A DNA stretch of 64,000 bases, from assembly GCF_037971845.1 (NCBI RefSeq), contig NZ_CP150227.1, positions 2,604,001-2,668,000 of the forward strand, in the 5' to 3' direction. The position numbers were made by a program, and so were the translations under genes. The first letter of the stretch is position 1, and every line of letters starts with the position of its first letter. The notes beneath the pieces were generated by a model. It worked only from the letters and a program-made list of their open reading frames with translations. It searched no databases and was not told the origin of the DNA. This document shows, one piece after another, positions 15,424 to 24,048 of the stretch. Source of the DNA: Paenibacillus sp. FSL R5-0766 (GTDB lineage Bacteria > Bacillota > Bacilli > Paenibacillales > Paenibacillaceae).

Positions 15424-15819
15424 ATGGGGAATGGAAGGATTCTGGGCATAGCATATAATGTAATTCCAGTGAAAGATTTAGAAGTGTCAGCCGCTTGGTT
15501 TGTAAAGCATTTTGGATTTAACATTCGCCACCAACGCGAAGGATATTTGAGTTTATTTCGGGGGAATCGCCCAATTTTGGACTTGATCCAAAGCGATAAT
15601 GAAACACGAGCGACATTTGAAGTGCATCAGAAAAAGAGATGGGTCATTACATTTTTCACTGATGACATTGCTTCTTTACATGACTACTTAACATCAGAGA
15701 ATGTGAAAGTAGGGGATATTAGTGATGAGAGACACTATGGGAAGTTTTTTGTGTTAGAAGATCTGGACGGTAACTTATTTGATGTGTGGGAACACCATGA
15801 TTGTAAATTGAATTTCTGA
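15424..15819 (+). CDS. VOC-family (glyoxalase/bleomycin resistance-like) protein
   Basis: 131 aa. The paired beta-alpha-beta-beta-beta pattern is visible: YNVIPVKDLEVSAAWFVKHFGF in the first half and FFTDDIASLHDYL, then VLEDLDGNLFDVWE in the second. The last glutamate is a typical metal ligand. Possible roles are glyoxalase, dioxygenase or drug binding; none can be chosen. GGAGGT precedes the ATG, 34 bp after the BstA-like gene, so it is probably cotranscribed. Confidence 0.85.
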   Translation: MGNGRILGIAYNVIPVKDLEVSAAWFVKHFGFNIRHQREGYLSLFRGNRPILDLIQSDNETRATFEVHQKKRWVITFFTDDIASLHDYLTSENVKVGDISDERHYGKFFVLEDLDGNLFDVWEHHDCKLNF

Positions 15820-15821
15820 GG

Positions 15822-15870
15822 AGCCTTGGGCTGCTGCTATCATTTACCGAATTAGGCTCAGCTTTCTATT
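15822..15870 (+). repeat. Possible remnant of an attC-like element
   Basis: GGAGCCTTGGGCTGC directly after the VOC stop codon resembles GGAGCCTTGGTCTGC/T of elements 12 and 14, and GAATTAGGCTCAGC follows. Neither arm is present. It may be a decayed element outside the present array or a chance likeness. Confidence 0.25.
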
Positions 15871-15918
15871 GTATGAAGATCAGAAAGGTATTTTTGAAAA
15901 CAAAGGAGTGAAAGACCA

Positions 15919-16575
15919 ATGGATATCAAAAACAAAAGCGGAGATGTGCTTGGAAAGATTCAAATTGAATCCTTACGCAATGATAATGCGATTGACCGGG
16001 TCGTCATTAACTTAAAGCCTGGTGAGGGGAAGGCGATATACACCGCAGATGTTATAGAGAACCAATTCACGCAACAGACCAATTATGCACCCATTCCATG
16101 GGAAGACGGTTTGGAACGATTGCAACAACATTACTCTCCATGGCAGCCGAAATTTCCGATTGATTCTGATATAGATGCCATTCATGTATTTTATGGATTT
16201 GATAATTTAACTTCGCAAGAAATCGATGAAATGATTGAAGAAAGTAACAGGTCAGGCAGAAATGTAGTGATTCGAGACTTGAAGCCCAATAAGAAGGTTG
16301 TGGGCATCAGCATCACGTATAAAGAATACGGTGGTTATAAACTTAATATTTTCGGGACAACAAAGAGCCGGATCGCATTGCCTGATCATGATGGTACTAA
16401 GGTTAAACAAGCAGCCATCCGTGGCGTCGAAGCATTTTATATTTTCAATAACGAAACTTCCCAATTGGTATGGATCGAAGAGGACGTGCATGGGAAGGCG
16501 TTGCAATACGAGATCATTGGCAGAAATATGTCAGAAGATCTTGTGATGAAGATTGCGAAGTCAATGAACGGATAA
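15919..16575 (+). CDS. DUF4367-like protein
   Basis: 218 aa. The C-terminal third (GVEAFYIFNNETSQLVWIEEDVHGKALQYEII, then MSEDLVMKIAKSM) has the pattern of DUF4367, a domain usually found after a transmembrane helix in Bacillota proteins. No signal or membrane segment is visible here, and the N-terminus MDIKNKSGDVLGKIQ starts inside a beta-rich region. The gene may thus be a truncated form or a soluble variant. AAAGGAGTG lies before the ATG. Function unknown. Confidence 0.6.
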   Translation: MDIKNKSGDVLGKIQIESLRNDNAIDRVVINLKPGEGKAIYTADVIENQFTQQTNYAPIPWEDGLERLQQHYSPWQPKFPIDSDIDAIHVFYGFDNLTSQEIDEMIEESNRSGRNVVIRDLKPNKKVVGISITYKEYGGYKLNIFGTTKSRIALPDHDGTKVKQAAIRGVEAFYIFNNETSQLVWIEEDVHGKALQYEIIGRNMSEDLVMKIAKSMNG

Positions 16576-16605
16576 ATTTTATATTAATCTGAGTGAGGTG
16601 CAACG

Positions 16606-17088
16606 ATGAGTTATAAAGCTATTCTCATAGACCAATTAAATGCCTGTTATCATGACAAGAGCTGGTTTATACCGCTTCATGATATTTTGACAGACCTCAA
16701 TGCGGCGGAGGCCGCTTATGTAAAGAATGAGGGAGAGCATTCCATTTGGGCGCTCGTCAATCATCTTATCTTCTGGAATGAGAGGTGGCTTGCGAGATAT
16801 GTTGCCGAAAAGGTCGACGGGCAGCATTCAGTGAATAATGAGGATACATTCGAGATAGATCCGTCTAACCTGAATGATGTGGAGTGGGGCAAGACATTAC
16901 ATAGACTAAAAACCGTCTTTGGTGATTGGAACAGGGCACTTGAAGATAGCGAAGAACATAAATTGACCCGTGAAATCCCTTCCTATTTCAACGCGCCATG
17001 GTGGGGAGTTGTATCCAATCTATGTATTCATAATGCCTATCATATTGGCCAGATCATGCTGCTCAAAAAATCAATGAAACACACGTAG
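16606..17088 (+). CDS. DinB-family protein
   Basis: 160 aa. HSIWALVNHLIFWNERWL (metal His in the first part) and LCIHNAYHIGQIMLLKK at the end fit the DinB/YfiT fold with three His ligands (H..., HNAYH). Members include thiol transferases and damage-induced proteins of unknown role. GTGAGGTG precedes the ATG. Runs in the same direction as its neighbours with 30-bp spacing. Confidence 0.85.
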   Translation: MSYKAILIDQLNACYHDKSWFIPLHDILTDLNAAEAAYVKNEGEHSIWALVNHLIFWNERWLARYVAEKVDGQHSVNNEDTFEIDPSNLNDVEWGKTLHRLKTVFGDWNRALEDSEEHKLTREIPSYFNAPWWGVVSNLCIHNAYHIGQIMLLKKSMKHT

Positions 17089-17142
17089 TACATGCTGTAT
17101 TACATTTATAAAATTATACTTAAGCAAAGGAAGATGACTATC

Positions 17143-17652
17143 ATGGAAAAAGGCAAAATTATATTTTTGAACGGTGTAACCAGCTCTGGGAAAACGTCAA
17201 TTGTAGAGGCGATGCAATCATACGATGATCCGTTTTTCTATGTTGTGGCTAATGATTTATTTGAAAATACGATCGGTGATAAACATCTTCAGACGGATTA
17301 CTGGAAGTATCTGAGTGAAGCGATTGTAATGATGTATCATACGGCAAAAGTATTTTCAGACCATGGCAAGCATGTTCTGATCGATGGCATACTTGTGGAA
17401 AGACCAGAGCTCGCGCCGCATTATGAACAAGTCAAACAGATTTTTGAAGGGTATCCACTGGATATTGTGGAACTGCACTGTCCTCTCGATATCTGTCGTC
17501 AGCGGAACATTGAACGTGGTGATCGAAGAGAAGAGCAATCGGATGAGCAGCATCAAATCATGGCCCAAAACATCAACTATAGCTATTCAATTGATACAAG
17601 TATGAACACACCGGAAGAATGTGCGGAGAGGATCATTGCAGCGCTGTTTTAA
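17143..17652 (+). CDS. Chloramphenicol phosphotransferase-like P-loop kinase
   Basis: 169 aa from ATG 17143; AAAGGAAG (17126-17133) fits this start better than ATG 17134. GKIIFLNGVTSSGKTSI carries the P-loop GVTSSGKT (11-18), followed by VLIDGILVE and LDIVELHCPLDICRQRNIERGDR, the order seen in CPT family enzymes, which phosphorylate chloramphenicol in Streptomyces. In Bacillota this family is mostly untested, so resistance should not be assumed. Confidence 0.75.
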   Translation: MEKGKIIFLNGVTSSGKTSIVEAMQSYDDPFFYVVANDLFENTIGDKHLQTDYWKYLSEAIVMMYHTAKVFSDHGKHVLIDGILVERPELAPHYEQVKQIFEGYPLDIVELHCPLDICRQRNIERGDRREEQSDEQHQIMAQNINYSYSIDTSMNTPEECAERIIAALF

Positions 17653-17672
17653 ACACAACGTTATGGGAGGTG

Positions 17673-18146
17673 GTGACCATTCGTTCCGCATACTGGAGGT
17701 ATTTTCTATATGTTGTTGAGCATAAATTGAACGTGCTGATCGAATGTTGGCAAGAAGGTCTTTATGTGCAAGGTTTAATTCATGATATATCCAAGTTTTT
17801 TCCGCAAGAATTTATTCCCTATGCAATTCATTTTTATTCAGAACAGAAGGATGAAGACTCCCATCTAAGATGGAAGAATGCATGGCTCCATCACCAAAAT
17901 CATAATAAACATCATTGGGAGTATTGGATTGTAAATAGGAATACAAAAGAAACTCTGCCCATGCCTACAAAATATTTGATAGAAATGGTATGTGATTGGA
18001 GGTCTTTTTCAAGAAAATGGGGACGTAAAGTGAAAGATTCTAATCTGGTAGAACGAATGATAAATTCACAAGATATTATTTTACATCCAGTGACGAGAGA
18101 AGAGCTTGAACAGTTATTTATTAGAAAGGATGGGAAGTTCATATGA
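17673..18146 (+). CDS. DUF5662-family protein
   Basis: About 157 aa. SAYWRYFLYVVEHKLNV, GLIHDISKF and AWLHHQNHNKHHWEYW give a His-rich pattern (HDxxK, HHxNHNKHH) like the HD-type DUF5662 family; a metal-dependent phosphohydrolase activity is conceivable. The start is uncertain. GGGAGG (17665-17670) stands 2 bp before GTG 17673 and 8 bp before ATT 17679, so a rare ATT start is possible. The frame also overlaps the end of the previous gene. Confidence 0.7.
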   Translation: MTIRSAYWRYFLYVVEHKLNVLIECWQEGLYVQGLIHDISKFFPQEFIPYAIHFYSEQKDEDSHLRWKNAWLHHQNHNKHHWEYWIVNRNTKETLPMPTKYLIEMVCDWRSFSRKWGRKVKDSNLVERMINSQDIILHPVTREELEQLFIRKDGKFI

Positions 18147-18235
18147 TCATGGAAGCAGATCGTTATTGCAAATAAAGATACTCGATACTGTAGTAATTAA
18201 GCAAAAAGCTGAATTCCGAAACTGTGGAGGTTATG

Positions 18236-19171
18236 ATGACCATTCATACGATTGAATTAACTCAGGAAAATCTGATCGGTTCATTTACCAATGAGGTAAC
18301 CCCCATTTTGAGCGTGAAATCTGGTGACTCCATTCGTTTTCAGACGCTGGATGCGGGCTGGGGAACGGGTGTGAGTTATGCGGAACGCATGAAACCTTTT
18401 GATCGACAAGGTGAAAAAGATGGAGGTCATGCCTTAATCGGTCCGATCTATATCGATGAGGCGAAGCAAGGACAGACGTTGGAGATTGTTTTCAATGAGA
18501 TCGTACCCGGGAGTTATGGGTTTACTTCCGCTGGCGGATATCCGAACTGGCAGAACCAGAAGTTACATCTAACAGAGATTGAAGAACTGTCGCTGAACTG
18601 GACACTTGATCGCCAAACGATGAGTGGAACCTGTGAAGTACACGGGAAATCCTTCACGGTATCTCTCTCGCCGTTTATGGGTGTAGTGGGCATGCCGCCA
18701 GAGTCAGGTGGAATTCATACGACTTGGCCGCCTCGCTATTGTGGAGGGAACATCGACTGCAAGGAACTGGTGCAGGGAAGTAAATTATATTTACCTATCC
18801 CCGTAGACGGGGGTTATCTCGCGATTGGTGATGGTCATGCACGGCAGGGAGACGGTGAAGTCAGCTGTCAGGCCATTGAATGTCCGATGAAAGTGGTGGA
18901 TGTTACACTTAATGTGATTGATGATATGATTTTGACCAATCCTCGTGCACATACGCCATCCGGCTGGATTACCTTCGGTTTTCATGAAGATCTGAATGAG
19001 GCTACGGTTCAAGCATTAGACGGGATGCTCAATCTGATGGGTGAGTTGTACGGACTAGATCGAGTGGAAGCGATTGCACTTGGAAGCGCGGTAATTGACC
19101 TGCGTATCACTCAAATTGTGAATGGCGTTAAGGGTGTGCATGCTGTCCTTCCGCATGATGCTTTTAAGTAA
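18236..19171 (+). CDS. Acetamidase/formamidase family protein
   Basis: 311 aa from ATG 18236 (GTGGAGG 5 bp upstream; ATG 18233 is too close). VKSGDSIRFQTLDAGWG, GPIYIDEAKQGQTLEI, GVVGMPP..SGGIHTTWPPRYCGGNIDCKEL and the late GDGHARQGDGEV are signatures of FmdA/AmdA amidases, which release ammonia from formamide or acetamide. Two metal-binding and active-site acid positions (GDGHA) are kept. Length fits the family. The gene probably serves nitrogen scavenging; no transporter is nearby. Confidence 0.9.
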   Translation: MTIHTIELTQENLIGSFTNEVTPILSVKSGDSIRFQTLDAGWGTGVSYAERMKPFDRQGEKDGGHALIGPIYIDEAKQGQTLEIVFNEIVPGSYGFTSAGGYPNWQNQKLHLTEIEELSLNWTLDRQTMSGTCEVHGKSFTVSLSPFMGVVGMPPESGGIHTTWPPRYCGGNIDCKELVQGSKLYLPIPVDGGYLAIGDGHARQGDGEVSCQAIECPMKVVDVTLNVIDDMILTNPRAHTPSGWITFGFHEDLNEATVQALDGMLNLMGELYGLDRVEAIALGSAVIDLRITQIVNGVKGVHAVLPHDAFK

Positions 19172-19219
19172 CTTAAGGCCTGTTATACGTCGTATTAGAT
19201 GAACTTGGGGGTCGATAAA

Positions 19220-19816
19220 ATGATAGGCAGACCACAGATCGTTTTAGATATCGCAGGGGTTTTGTTAAGTAATATATCGTTAACGTGCTGGAAAGATATG
19301 AGTGAGGAAACCAACCTATCGGCAGAATCTTTGAAAGTACATTTTGCAGGAATCAAACGAAAGCTCTGGACAGGAATGATGAGGGAAGAAGAGTTCTGGC
19401 AATCGTTGAAGGAGATGTATCCTGAATTATCAATAAGCCGAGCGAAGGACATCTTATACAATTCTATTGTTCCCTTACCAGCCGCTCAATACCTTGAGCG
19501 ATGGAGTGAGTCCGCCGATATCCATCTACTCAGCAATCATTGTAAGGAATGGATTGAGCCGAATCTGAGCCGTTTAAGCTCATTTACCAAAAGTGTAACT
19601 ATCTCTAATCAAGTAGGTTTATGCAAACCTGAGATTGAGATATACCAACGGGTAGAGACCTTCCTGGCAGATGGAGAAGAGGTTCTATTTATAGATGATC
19701 AAGAGAAAAATTTACATTCTGCTAAGCTACTTGGCTGGGAGACTTTACTGGCTGACGAAGAAGGAGACTGGGTTAATGAAGTTGAGTCATTGCTAAGGAA
19801 GTTCATCAATGAATAA
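19220..19816 (+). CDS. HAD-superfamily protein with altered motif I
   Basis: 198 aa from ATG 19220 with GGGGGT upstream. HAD elements are visible: motif I VLDIAGVLL, motif II LLSNH, CKPEIEIY (Lys) and DDQEKNLHSAKLLG. In motif I the second Asp of DxDG is Ala. Haloacid dehalogenases and YihX-like enzymes also vary here, but an Ala would reduce phosphatase chemistry. It may be a non-phosphatase HAD or a weak enzyme. Helical cap present. Confidence 0.75.
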   Translation: MIGRPQIVLDIAGVLLSNISLTCWKDMSEETNLSAESLKVHFAGIKRKLWTGMMREEEFWQSLKEMYPELSISRAKDILYNSIVPLPAAQYLERWSESADIHLLSNHCKEWIEPNLSRLSSFTKSVTISNQVGLCKPEIEIYQRVETFLADGEEVLFIDDQEKNLHSAKLLGWETLLADEEGDWVNEVESLLRKFINE

Positions 19817-19858
19817 CAAGTATAATCCATAATTTCCAAAAAAATGTTCGTTTACGAA

Positions 19859-20308
19859 TCACACTCCAAATTGCTTTAGATGATGATCTAAATGTTTATA
19901 GATGCCTATACCCCATTGCTCAGGTGTTAATCTTCCGAAAAAAGGATGGGGGTGAGAGGAGCATTTTCTTGGACCAAGACTTTGGAAAGTTGTAATCTTT
20001 TGTTTCAGTTTCTCTTTCTCTACGATAAACTCTCTGTTGTCTTCTATAATAATCGTTGGGATGGTCGACATATTATGCGGTAATGGCTTTTCGTTATAAA
20101 ACATCGGTTTGGCGAACCTTCCAACGAGCCTTCCTAGCAATCCTCTAGGTGGAAAAGCATTCCCCATGGGAATGTCTTGAAATGCCGAGCAGTGAGCCAG
20201 CATTTGAGGGACCTGCATGTTTCCCCATTCAGGCTTGCAATTTGCACTGAGTCTATCAATACGCTCTACGATTTCCACAGCATGCGTTTTAATGAAGATA
20301 CTTTTCAT
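19859..20308 (-). CDS. DUF1569-family (DinB-like) protein
   Basis: 149 aa on the minus strand. MLAHCSAFQDIPMG near the start and HPHPFFGRLTPEQWGIGIYKHLDHHLKQFGV at the end match DUF1569, a DinB-like helical domain with conserved His residues. Role unknown. It lies just downstream of the MarR gene (41-bp gap), in the same direction, so the two are probably cotranscribed and MarR-controlled. Confidence 0.75.
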   Translation of the reverse strand: MKSIFIKTHAVEIVERIDRLSANCKPEWGNMQVPQMLAHCSAFQDIPMGNAFPPRGLLGRLVGRFAKPMFYNEKPLPHNMSTIPTIIIEDNREFIVEKEKLKQKITTFQSLGPRKCSSHPHPFFGRLTPEQWGIGIYKHLDHHLKQFGV

Positions 20309-20349
20309 AAGAACACCCCAATCATTGTTTTGGATTAGATTAAGCTTCT

Positions 20350-20823
20350 CTACTCATTCACCTTATCGCTAAACTGTGTAATTTCCTTTTCTAAAATTTG
20401 CCCGACTTGGCCGAGAGCATTCGTTATATCTAATAATTGCTTCGGATCAAGGTGAGCCATAATATACTGGTTCCATTCATCGTACTGTGTATAGATCGCT
20501 TCCAGCACTTCTTCTCCTTTCGCCGTTAATTCAAGTAACTTGGTTCGTCGGTCTGTCGGATGGTCTTTGTACATAGTGAGCCCTTCATCGGTTAATACAT
20601 CTGCAATGCGCTGTACACTTTGGCGGGCTAGCCCCATATCACGGGCGATTTTGGCTACTGTCGGTGTACCATGTCCAATGCGACCCAATACCTGCCATCG
20701 GGCACTGCTCTGATGGAGTGAACGTGTAACGATATCCCCCGAACGCATCAATAATCCATGAATGTGAAAGATGTGAAGGGAAAACTTGCTTAGTGGATCT
20801 TCTATATTTTGGTTGTATTTCAT
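20350..20823 (-). CDS. MarR-family transcriptional regulator
   Basis: 157 aa. The winged-helix part reads WQVLGRIGHGTPTVAKIARDMGLARQSVQRIADVLTDEGLTMYKDHPTDRRTKLLELTAKG, split here only by context, with the wing DRRT typical of MarR. Members bind palindromic operators as dimers and release them on ligand binding. TTGACAG-TGTG-CTGTCAA, 18 bp upstream, is the likely operator. No ribosome site precedes the ATG, and the predicted promoter would start the RNA almost at it. Confidence 0.9.
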   Translation of the reverse strand: MKYNQNIEDPLSKFSLHIFHIHGLLMRSGDIVTRSLHQSSARWQVLGRIGHGTPTVAKIARDMGLARQSVQRIADVLTDEGLTMYKDHPTDRRTKLLELTAKGEEVLEAIYTQYDEWNQYIMAHLDPKQLLDITNALGQVGQILEKEITQFSDKVNE

Positions 20824-20829
20824 ATGTTT

Positions 20830-20858
20830 ATCTTAATTCATTGACAGTGTGCTGTCAA
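20830..20858 (-). promoter_or_regulatory. MarR promoter with overlapping palindromic operator
   Basis: TTGACAG-TGTG-CTGTCAA (20841-20858) is a perfect 7+7 palindrome. Read on the minus strand, it supplies the -35 box TTGACA (20858-20853), 17 bp before TAAGAT (20835-20830), a good sigma-A promoter for the MarR gene. On the plus strand TTGACA (20841) with TGATAT 18 bp later could drive the rightward genes. The overlap suggests autorepression and control of both directions. Confidence 0.7.
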
Positions 20859-21025
20859 TATATCTGATATATCCTTATTGCTTCTGAGATATAGAAGGTT
20901 GTTCATGCTAAAATCAAGAATAGAAAGATAGGGGAATTTTCGTTAATCCAGAAGAGTTATATAAAATTCGAGCTATAAATAGATCAATTACGTCATGATC
21001 CAAACCATAAGGAGACGAGTTATCT

Positions 21026-21109
21026 ATGACAAAATTGCATGTTCGTGAAGCTGTTTCTACAGATGCTCAAGCAGGGGAACAATTGAATCATAAGGATGCT
21101 TTTTTCTAG
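21026..21109 (+). pseudogene. 27-aa remnant, probably the N-terminus of a GNAT acetyltransferase
   Basis: ATG 21026 to TAG 21107-21109, with AAGGAGACGAG 7 bp upstream. MTKLHVREAVSTDAQ looks like the first strand and helix of a GNAT protein, but the frame ends at residue 27. No continuation was found in other frames. It lies between the MarR promoter and the methyltransferase gene. It could be a leftover from a deletion or a leader peptide. Confidence 0.4.
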
Positions 21110-21170
21110 GGAAGAAAAAGGTCTAAGAATATATGTTTTTATTAATCTACTTAAGAACAGGAGAGAATAT

Positions 21171-21998
21171 ATGAGTGATCCGCGTTCAACATACAGTATC
21201 CAAACGGCAGTTTTAAGTTTACAAGAGGAATTAGAAAGGTTAAAGATACAGGCGGTAATGGGGTGGTCCAAAGAATTCCGAAATCTAGAATGGTATGGTT
21301 TGAAAAATGGAATGCGTGTATTGGAGGTCGGAAGCGGACCAGGTTATATCACAGAGCAATTAGTGAACAGTCTGCCGGACAGCGAGCTTACCTCACTTGA
21401 GATTGATCATTCACTGCAAGCACAAGCTAAAGAACGGCTTAAAGATATTCCTTCCAAGCGATTGCAATTTGTAGAGTCTTCCATTTACCAGATGGATCTA
21501 CCTGATGATTCTTTTGATTTTGTCGTGGCAAGACTTATCTTTCTTCATTTGAACAATCCTGACGAAGCTGCACAAGAGATATATCGTGTACTGAAGCCTG
21601 GCGGCTGTCTTGCCATTATTGATGTAGATGACGGCGTTTTTGGAGCAGTGAATCCTGATGTTCCTGCTTTGCATACGGTATTAATGAAAATTTCGGACTA
21701 TGCGGCACAACACGGCGGTAATCGTTTAATTGGTAGAAGTCTGCCGCGTCTCCTTACTGAGAGCGGATACATCGATGTTGACATTGATTCTGTCCTTCAA
21801 CATAGTGATCTGTTAGGCATAGAAGGGTTTAAGCACCAGTTTAATCTTAATCGTTTTGTACATTTTGCTGAAAAAGGTGTGATCAGTTCGGAGGAATTTG
21901 CTCAGCTGCAACAAGCTTCTGAAGCGATAAATCATTCGCCGGAAGCCTATGCCATGATGAATTTCATTACAGCTTGCGGTACGAAGCCATTGACATAG
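21171..21998 (+). CDS. Class I SAM-dependent methyltransferase
   Basis: 275 aa from ATG 21171 with AGGAGAG upstream. Motif I LEVGSGPGY (51-59) binds S-adenosylmethionine; LEIDHS is the acidic loop, DDSFDFVVARLIFLHL the post-motif and VLKPGG the motif III turn. The substrate is not clear. The gene stands divergent from MarR, with the MarR operator between them, so it may belong to the same regulon. Confidence 0.9.
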   Translation: MSDPRSTYSIQTAVLSLQEELERLKIQAVMGWSKEFRNLEWYGLKNGMRVLEVGSGPGYITEQLVNSLPDSELTSLEIDHSLQAQAKERLKDIPSKRLQFVESSIYQMDLPDDSFDFVVARLIFLHLNNPDEAAQEIYRVLKPGGCLAIIDVDDGVFGAVNPDVPALHTVLMKISDYAAQHGGNRLIGRSLPRLLTESGYIDVDIDSVLQHSDLLGIEGFKHQFNLNRFVHFAEKGVISSEEFAQLQQASEAINHSPEAYAMMNFITACGTKPLT

Positions 21999-22032
21999 CT
22001 GGGTTGAAACTAATTAGGGACGGAGGATGGGG

Positions 22033-22965
22033 ATGAATATCGTTCATTCTTTTCAGGAATTAGTAGTTCGAGGGGATCATCAGGGTATGATTGAGTTACT
22101 GAAAAACTACGAACAATCCAGACCATTATCTGTTAATGAACAGGGCTGGGTCTACTGGAATATTTCCGATGGTTATGCCTTGTTAAGAGAACCTGAACTG
22201 CTTTATGCCAATCACCGGGTATTCTTCGAATGGGGGAAAGAAAACCTAGCCCCGGAGCAGTTACACTGGATTGTTTCGGATTCGACCCAAGCGTTGTCAT
22301 TATCTCTGGGCAACTACTTTGATCATTGGATGGATTGGTACCAATATGCTTGTGATCATGCCCCGAAGTTGGATACCAACCGAGGTGCTCGATTCGAGAG
22401 TCATCGGGCTTTGGGTGGTTCGCTTTGGGTTTTGGAGAGATACAGTGAAATGGACAGTGTGCTTGAAAATATGAACCAGCTCATACAAGAAGATGAGACA
22501 TGGTCCAATATTCTTTTTGCCCGGATTACATACAACAAACAGCGTCTGGCCTATCTGTATCATGCCGGGGAGGTTAGAGAAGTAAATCTGCTTCTGGATG
22601 AAACGCTGAATTTGATAAACAAGATCGACTGGTCAGCATTAGATCCAATAAAAAATCAGGAAGTTGTAGGTAGCTGGAGACAATTGAATTCATCCAGTAA
22701 CTCACAGAGAAATGTTCACATCGCGATGAACAATCTGGCATGTATTTTGACAGATATTGAAAAGGTAGAGGAAAGTGTGGGGTTATTCAGACGGCTACAG
22801 GACAGTGGATATGCTTTGAATGGGTATGCTTTTTCTAAATATGTCTGTTCGGTCTGGAAGTCAGAGGGGGTTGAAGCTGTTAAGGAAGTGTTAGGTGCCA
22901 ATAAATCTTTTGAAATCGCTGAACTGATTAAACATAGTCCTATGCTTTCAGAGATCGAAGATTAG
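22033..22965 (+). CDS. Hypothetical helical-repeat (TPR-like) protein
   Basis: 310 aa from ATG 22033 (CGGAGG 6 bp upstream; ATG 22027 too close). Rich in helices with regular spacing of Trp, Tyr and Leu (VYWNISDGYALLREPELLYA, NLACILTDIEKVEESVGLFRRL), which suggests tetratricopeptide-like repeats. No catalytic motif, signal or membrane segment is visible. Family not recognised. It lies 34 bp after the methyltransferase gene and is probably cotranscribed with it. Confidence 0.6.
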   Translation: MNIVHSFQELVVRGDHQGMIELLKNYEQSRPLSVNEQGWVYWNISDGYALLREPELLYANHRVFFEWGKENLAPEQLHWIVSDSTQALSLSLGNYFDHWMDWYQYACDHAPKLDTNRGARFESHRALGGSLWVLERYSEMDSVLENMNQLIQEDETWSNILFARITYNKQRLAYLYHAGEVREVNLLLDETLNLINKIDWSALDPIKNQEVVGSWRQLNSSSNSQRNVHIAMNNLACILTDIEKVEESVGLFRRLQDSGYALNGYAFSKYVCSVWKSEGVEAVKEVLGANKSFEIAELIKHSPMLSEIED

Positions 22966-23016
22966 GTTTGAGGTTGTCTAATAGAGGACTGAACTTCAAG
23001 GACTAAGAAAGAAGGA

Positions 23017-23868
23017 ATGCATGAAGTGAACCATGACATCTTGTTAAACAGATTTCCGAATGTGAACATTGTTAAACTAACAGGTGGTTATACCAATACG
23101 ACCCTTTTACTTGAGGGAACTGATCCGCAGATGATTGCTAAAATCTATCATGTAGAAAATACAGATGCAAGGACAGAAATAAGCGCGTTAAGGTTGTTAA
23201 ATCATTCTGGCGTGACTCCGCGAGTGCAGGATTATTTTGAAAAAGAAAACTGGCTGTTTGTTATGATGGATTACGTTCCAGGAATAAACGCACAGAGGCT
23301 GCTGGATCAAGATGGAGTTGACCAAGGTAGGAAAATTTATGAGCAGCTTGGTATATATCTCGCCAGAGACGTGCACTCCATCAAACGATATGATTGCGAA
23401 GCAGAGCTGCCAGTCATAACGAAGTCCGCTAATGATGTGGAGGAACTTGAGTTTGTACCCTCCGGAATCAAAAGCATGGTAAAAGAAGTGTTGGACATTT
23501 CCGATCATGGGGAGCAAACTCTGATTCACGGAGATTACGGACCACATAATGTCATGTTATCCAACGATTTAATGTTCATTTTGGACTGGGAGTGGGCAGG
23601 ATGGGGCAATCCGTTGTTTGATATCGCATGGGTGGTCTGGTTTGTGCATCTTCATTACCCTCACATGGCAAAGGATCTGTCAGAAGTCTTCTTAAATGCA
23701 TATACAGAACGTACAAATATTGATGTAACAAATGATCTAATTCGGGCATATTCCACATCCAAAGTAATACAGATCATGAACCGAATCAAGAATGCTCATC
23801 CAGATGTACATAGGGAATGGCTCCGCAGATTAGAATGGACACTGCAAGCGAGCTTTAACAAGTCTTAA
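23017..23868 (+). CDS. Aminoglycoside phosphotransferase (APH)-family kinase-like protein
   Basis: 283 aa. LIHGDYGPHN with His171, Asp173 and Asn178 is a canonical APH catalytic loop, and ILDWEWAGWGN (Asp190) supplies the Mg2+ ligand. The N-terminal lobe GGYTNTTLLLEG resembles the ATP-binding loop. Substrate unknown. GAAGG precedes ATG 23017; GTG 23026 is an alternative. Related proteins in this window are at 5832 and 48088. Confidence 0.85.
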   Translation: MHEVNHDILLNRFPNVNIVKLTGGYTNTTLLLEGTDPQMIAKIYHVENTDARTEISALRLLNHSGVTPRVQDYFEKENWLFVMMDYVPGINAQRLLDQDGVDQGRKIYEQLGIYLARDVHSIKRYDCEAELPVITKSANDVEELEFVPSGIKSMVKEVLDISDHGEQTLIHGDYGPHNVMLSNDLMFILDWEWAGWGNPLFDIAWVVWFVHLHYPHMAKDLSEVFLNAYTERTNIDVTNDLIRAYSTSKVIQIMNRIKNAHPDVHREWLRRLEWTLQASFNKS

Positions 23869-24048
23869 TCGTGAAATTTCGTTGAAACGCTGAAATATAC
23901 GTGAGAGGAGTGATGTGATATGAGAAACAATACGAATCTGAAAAGTAGAAATGAAGTTACAAGAGGTGTTTTTGTCTAGCGCAGAGGACCCAAGGAAGTC
24001 TTCAGTGGGATTCCTCTGTGTAATTTTCACTAGGAGGAGTTTCAATTT

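Noticed and set aside
23921-23980. Short frame of 19 codons after the APH-like gene
   Set aside because: It has a fair ribosome site but no recognisable content and ends at once; too little to call a gene.
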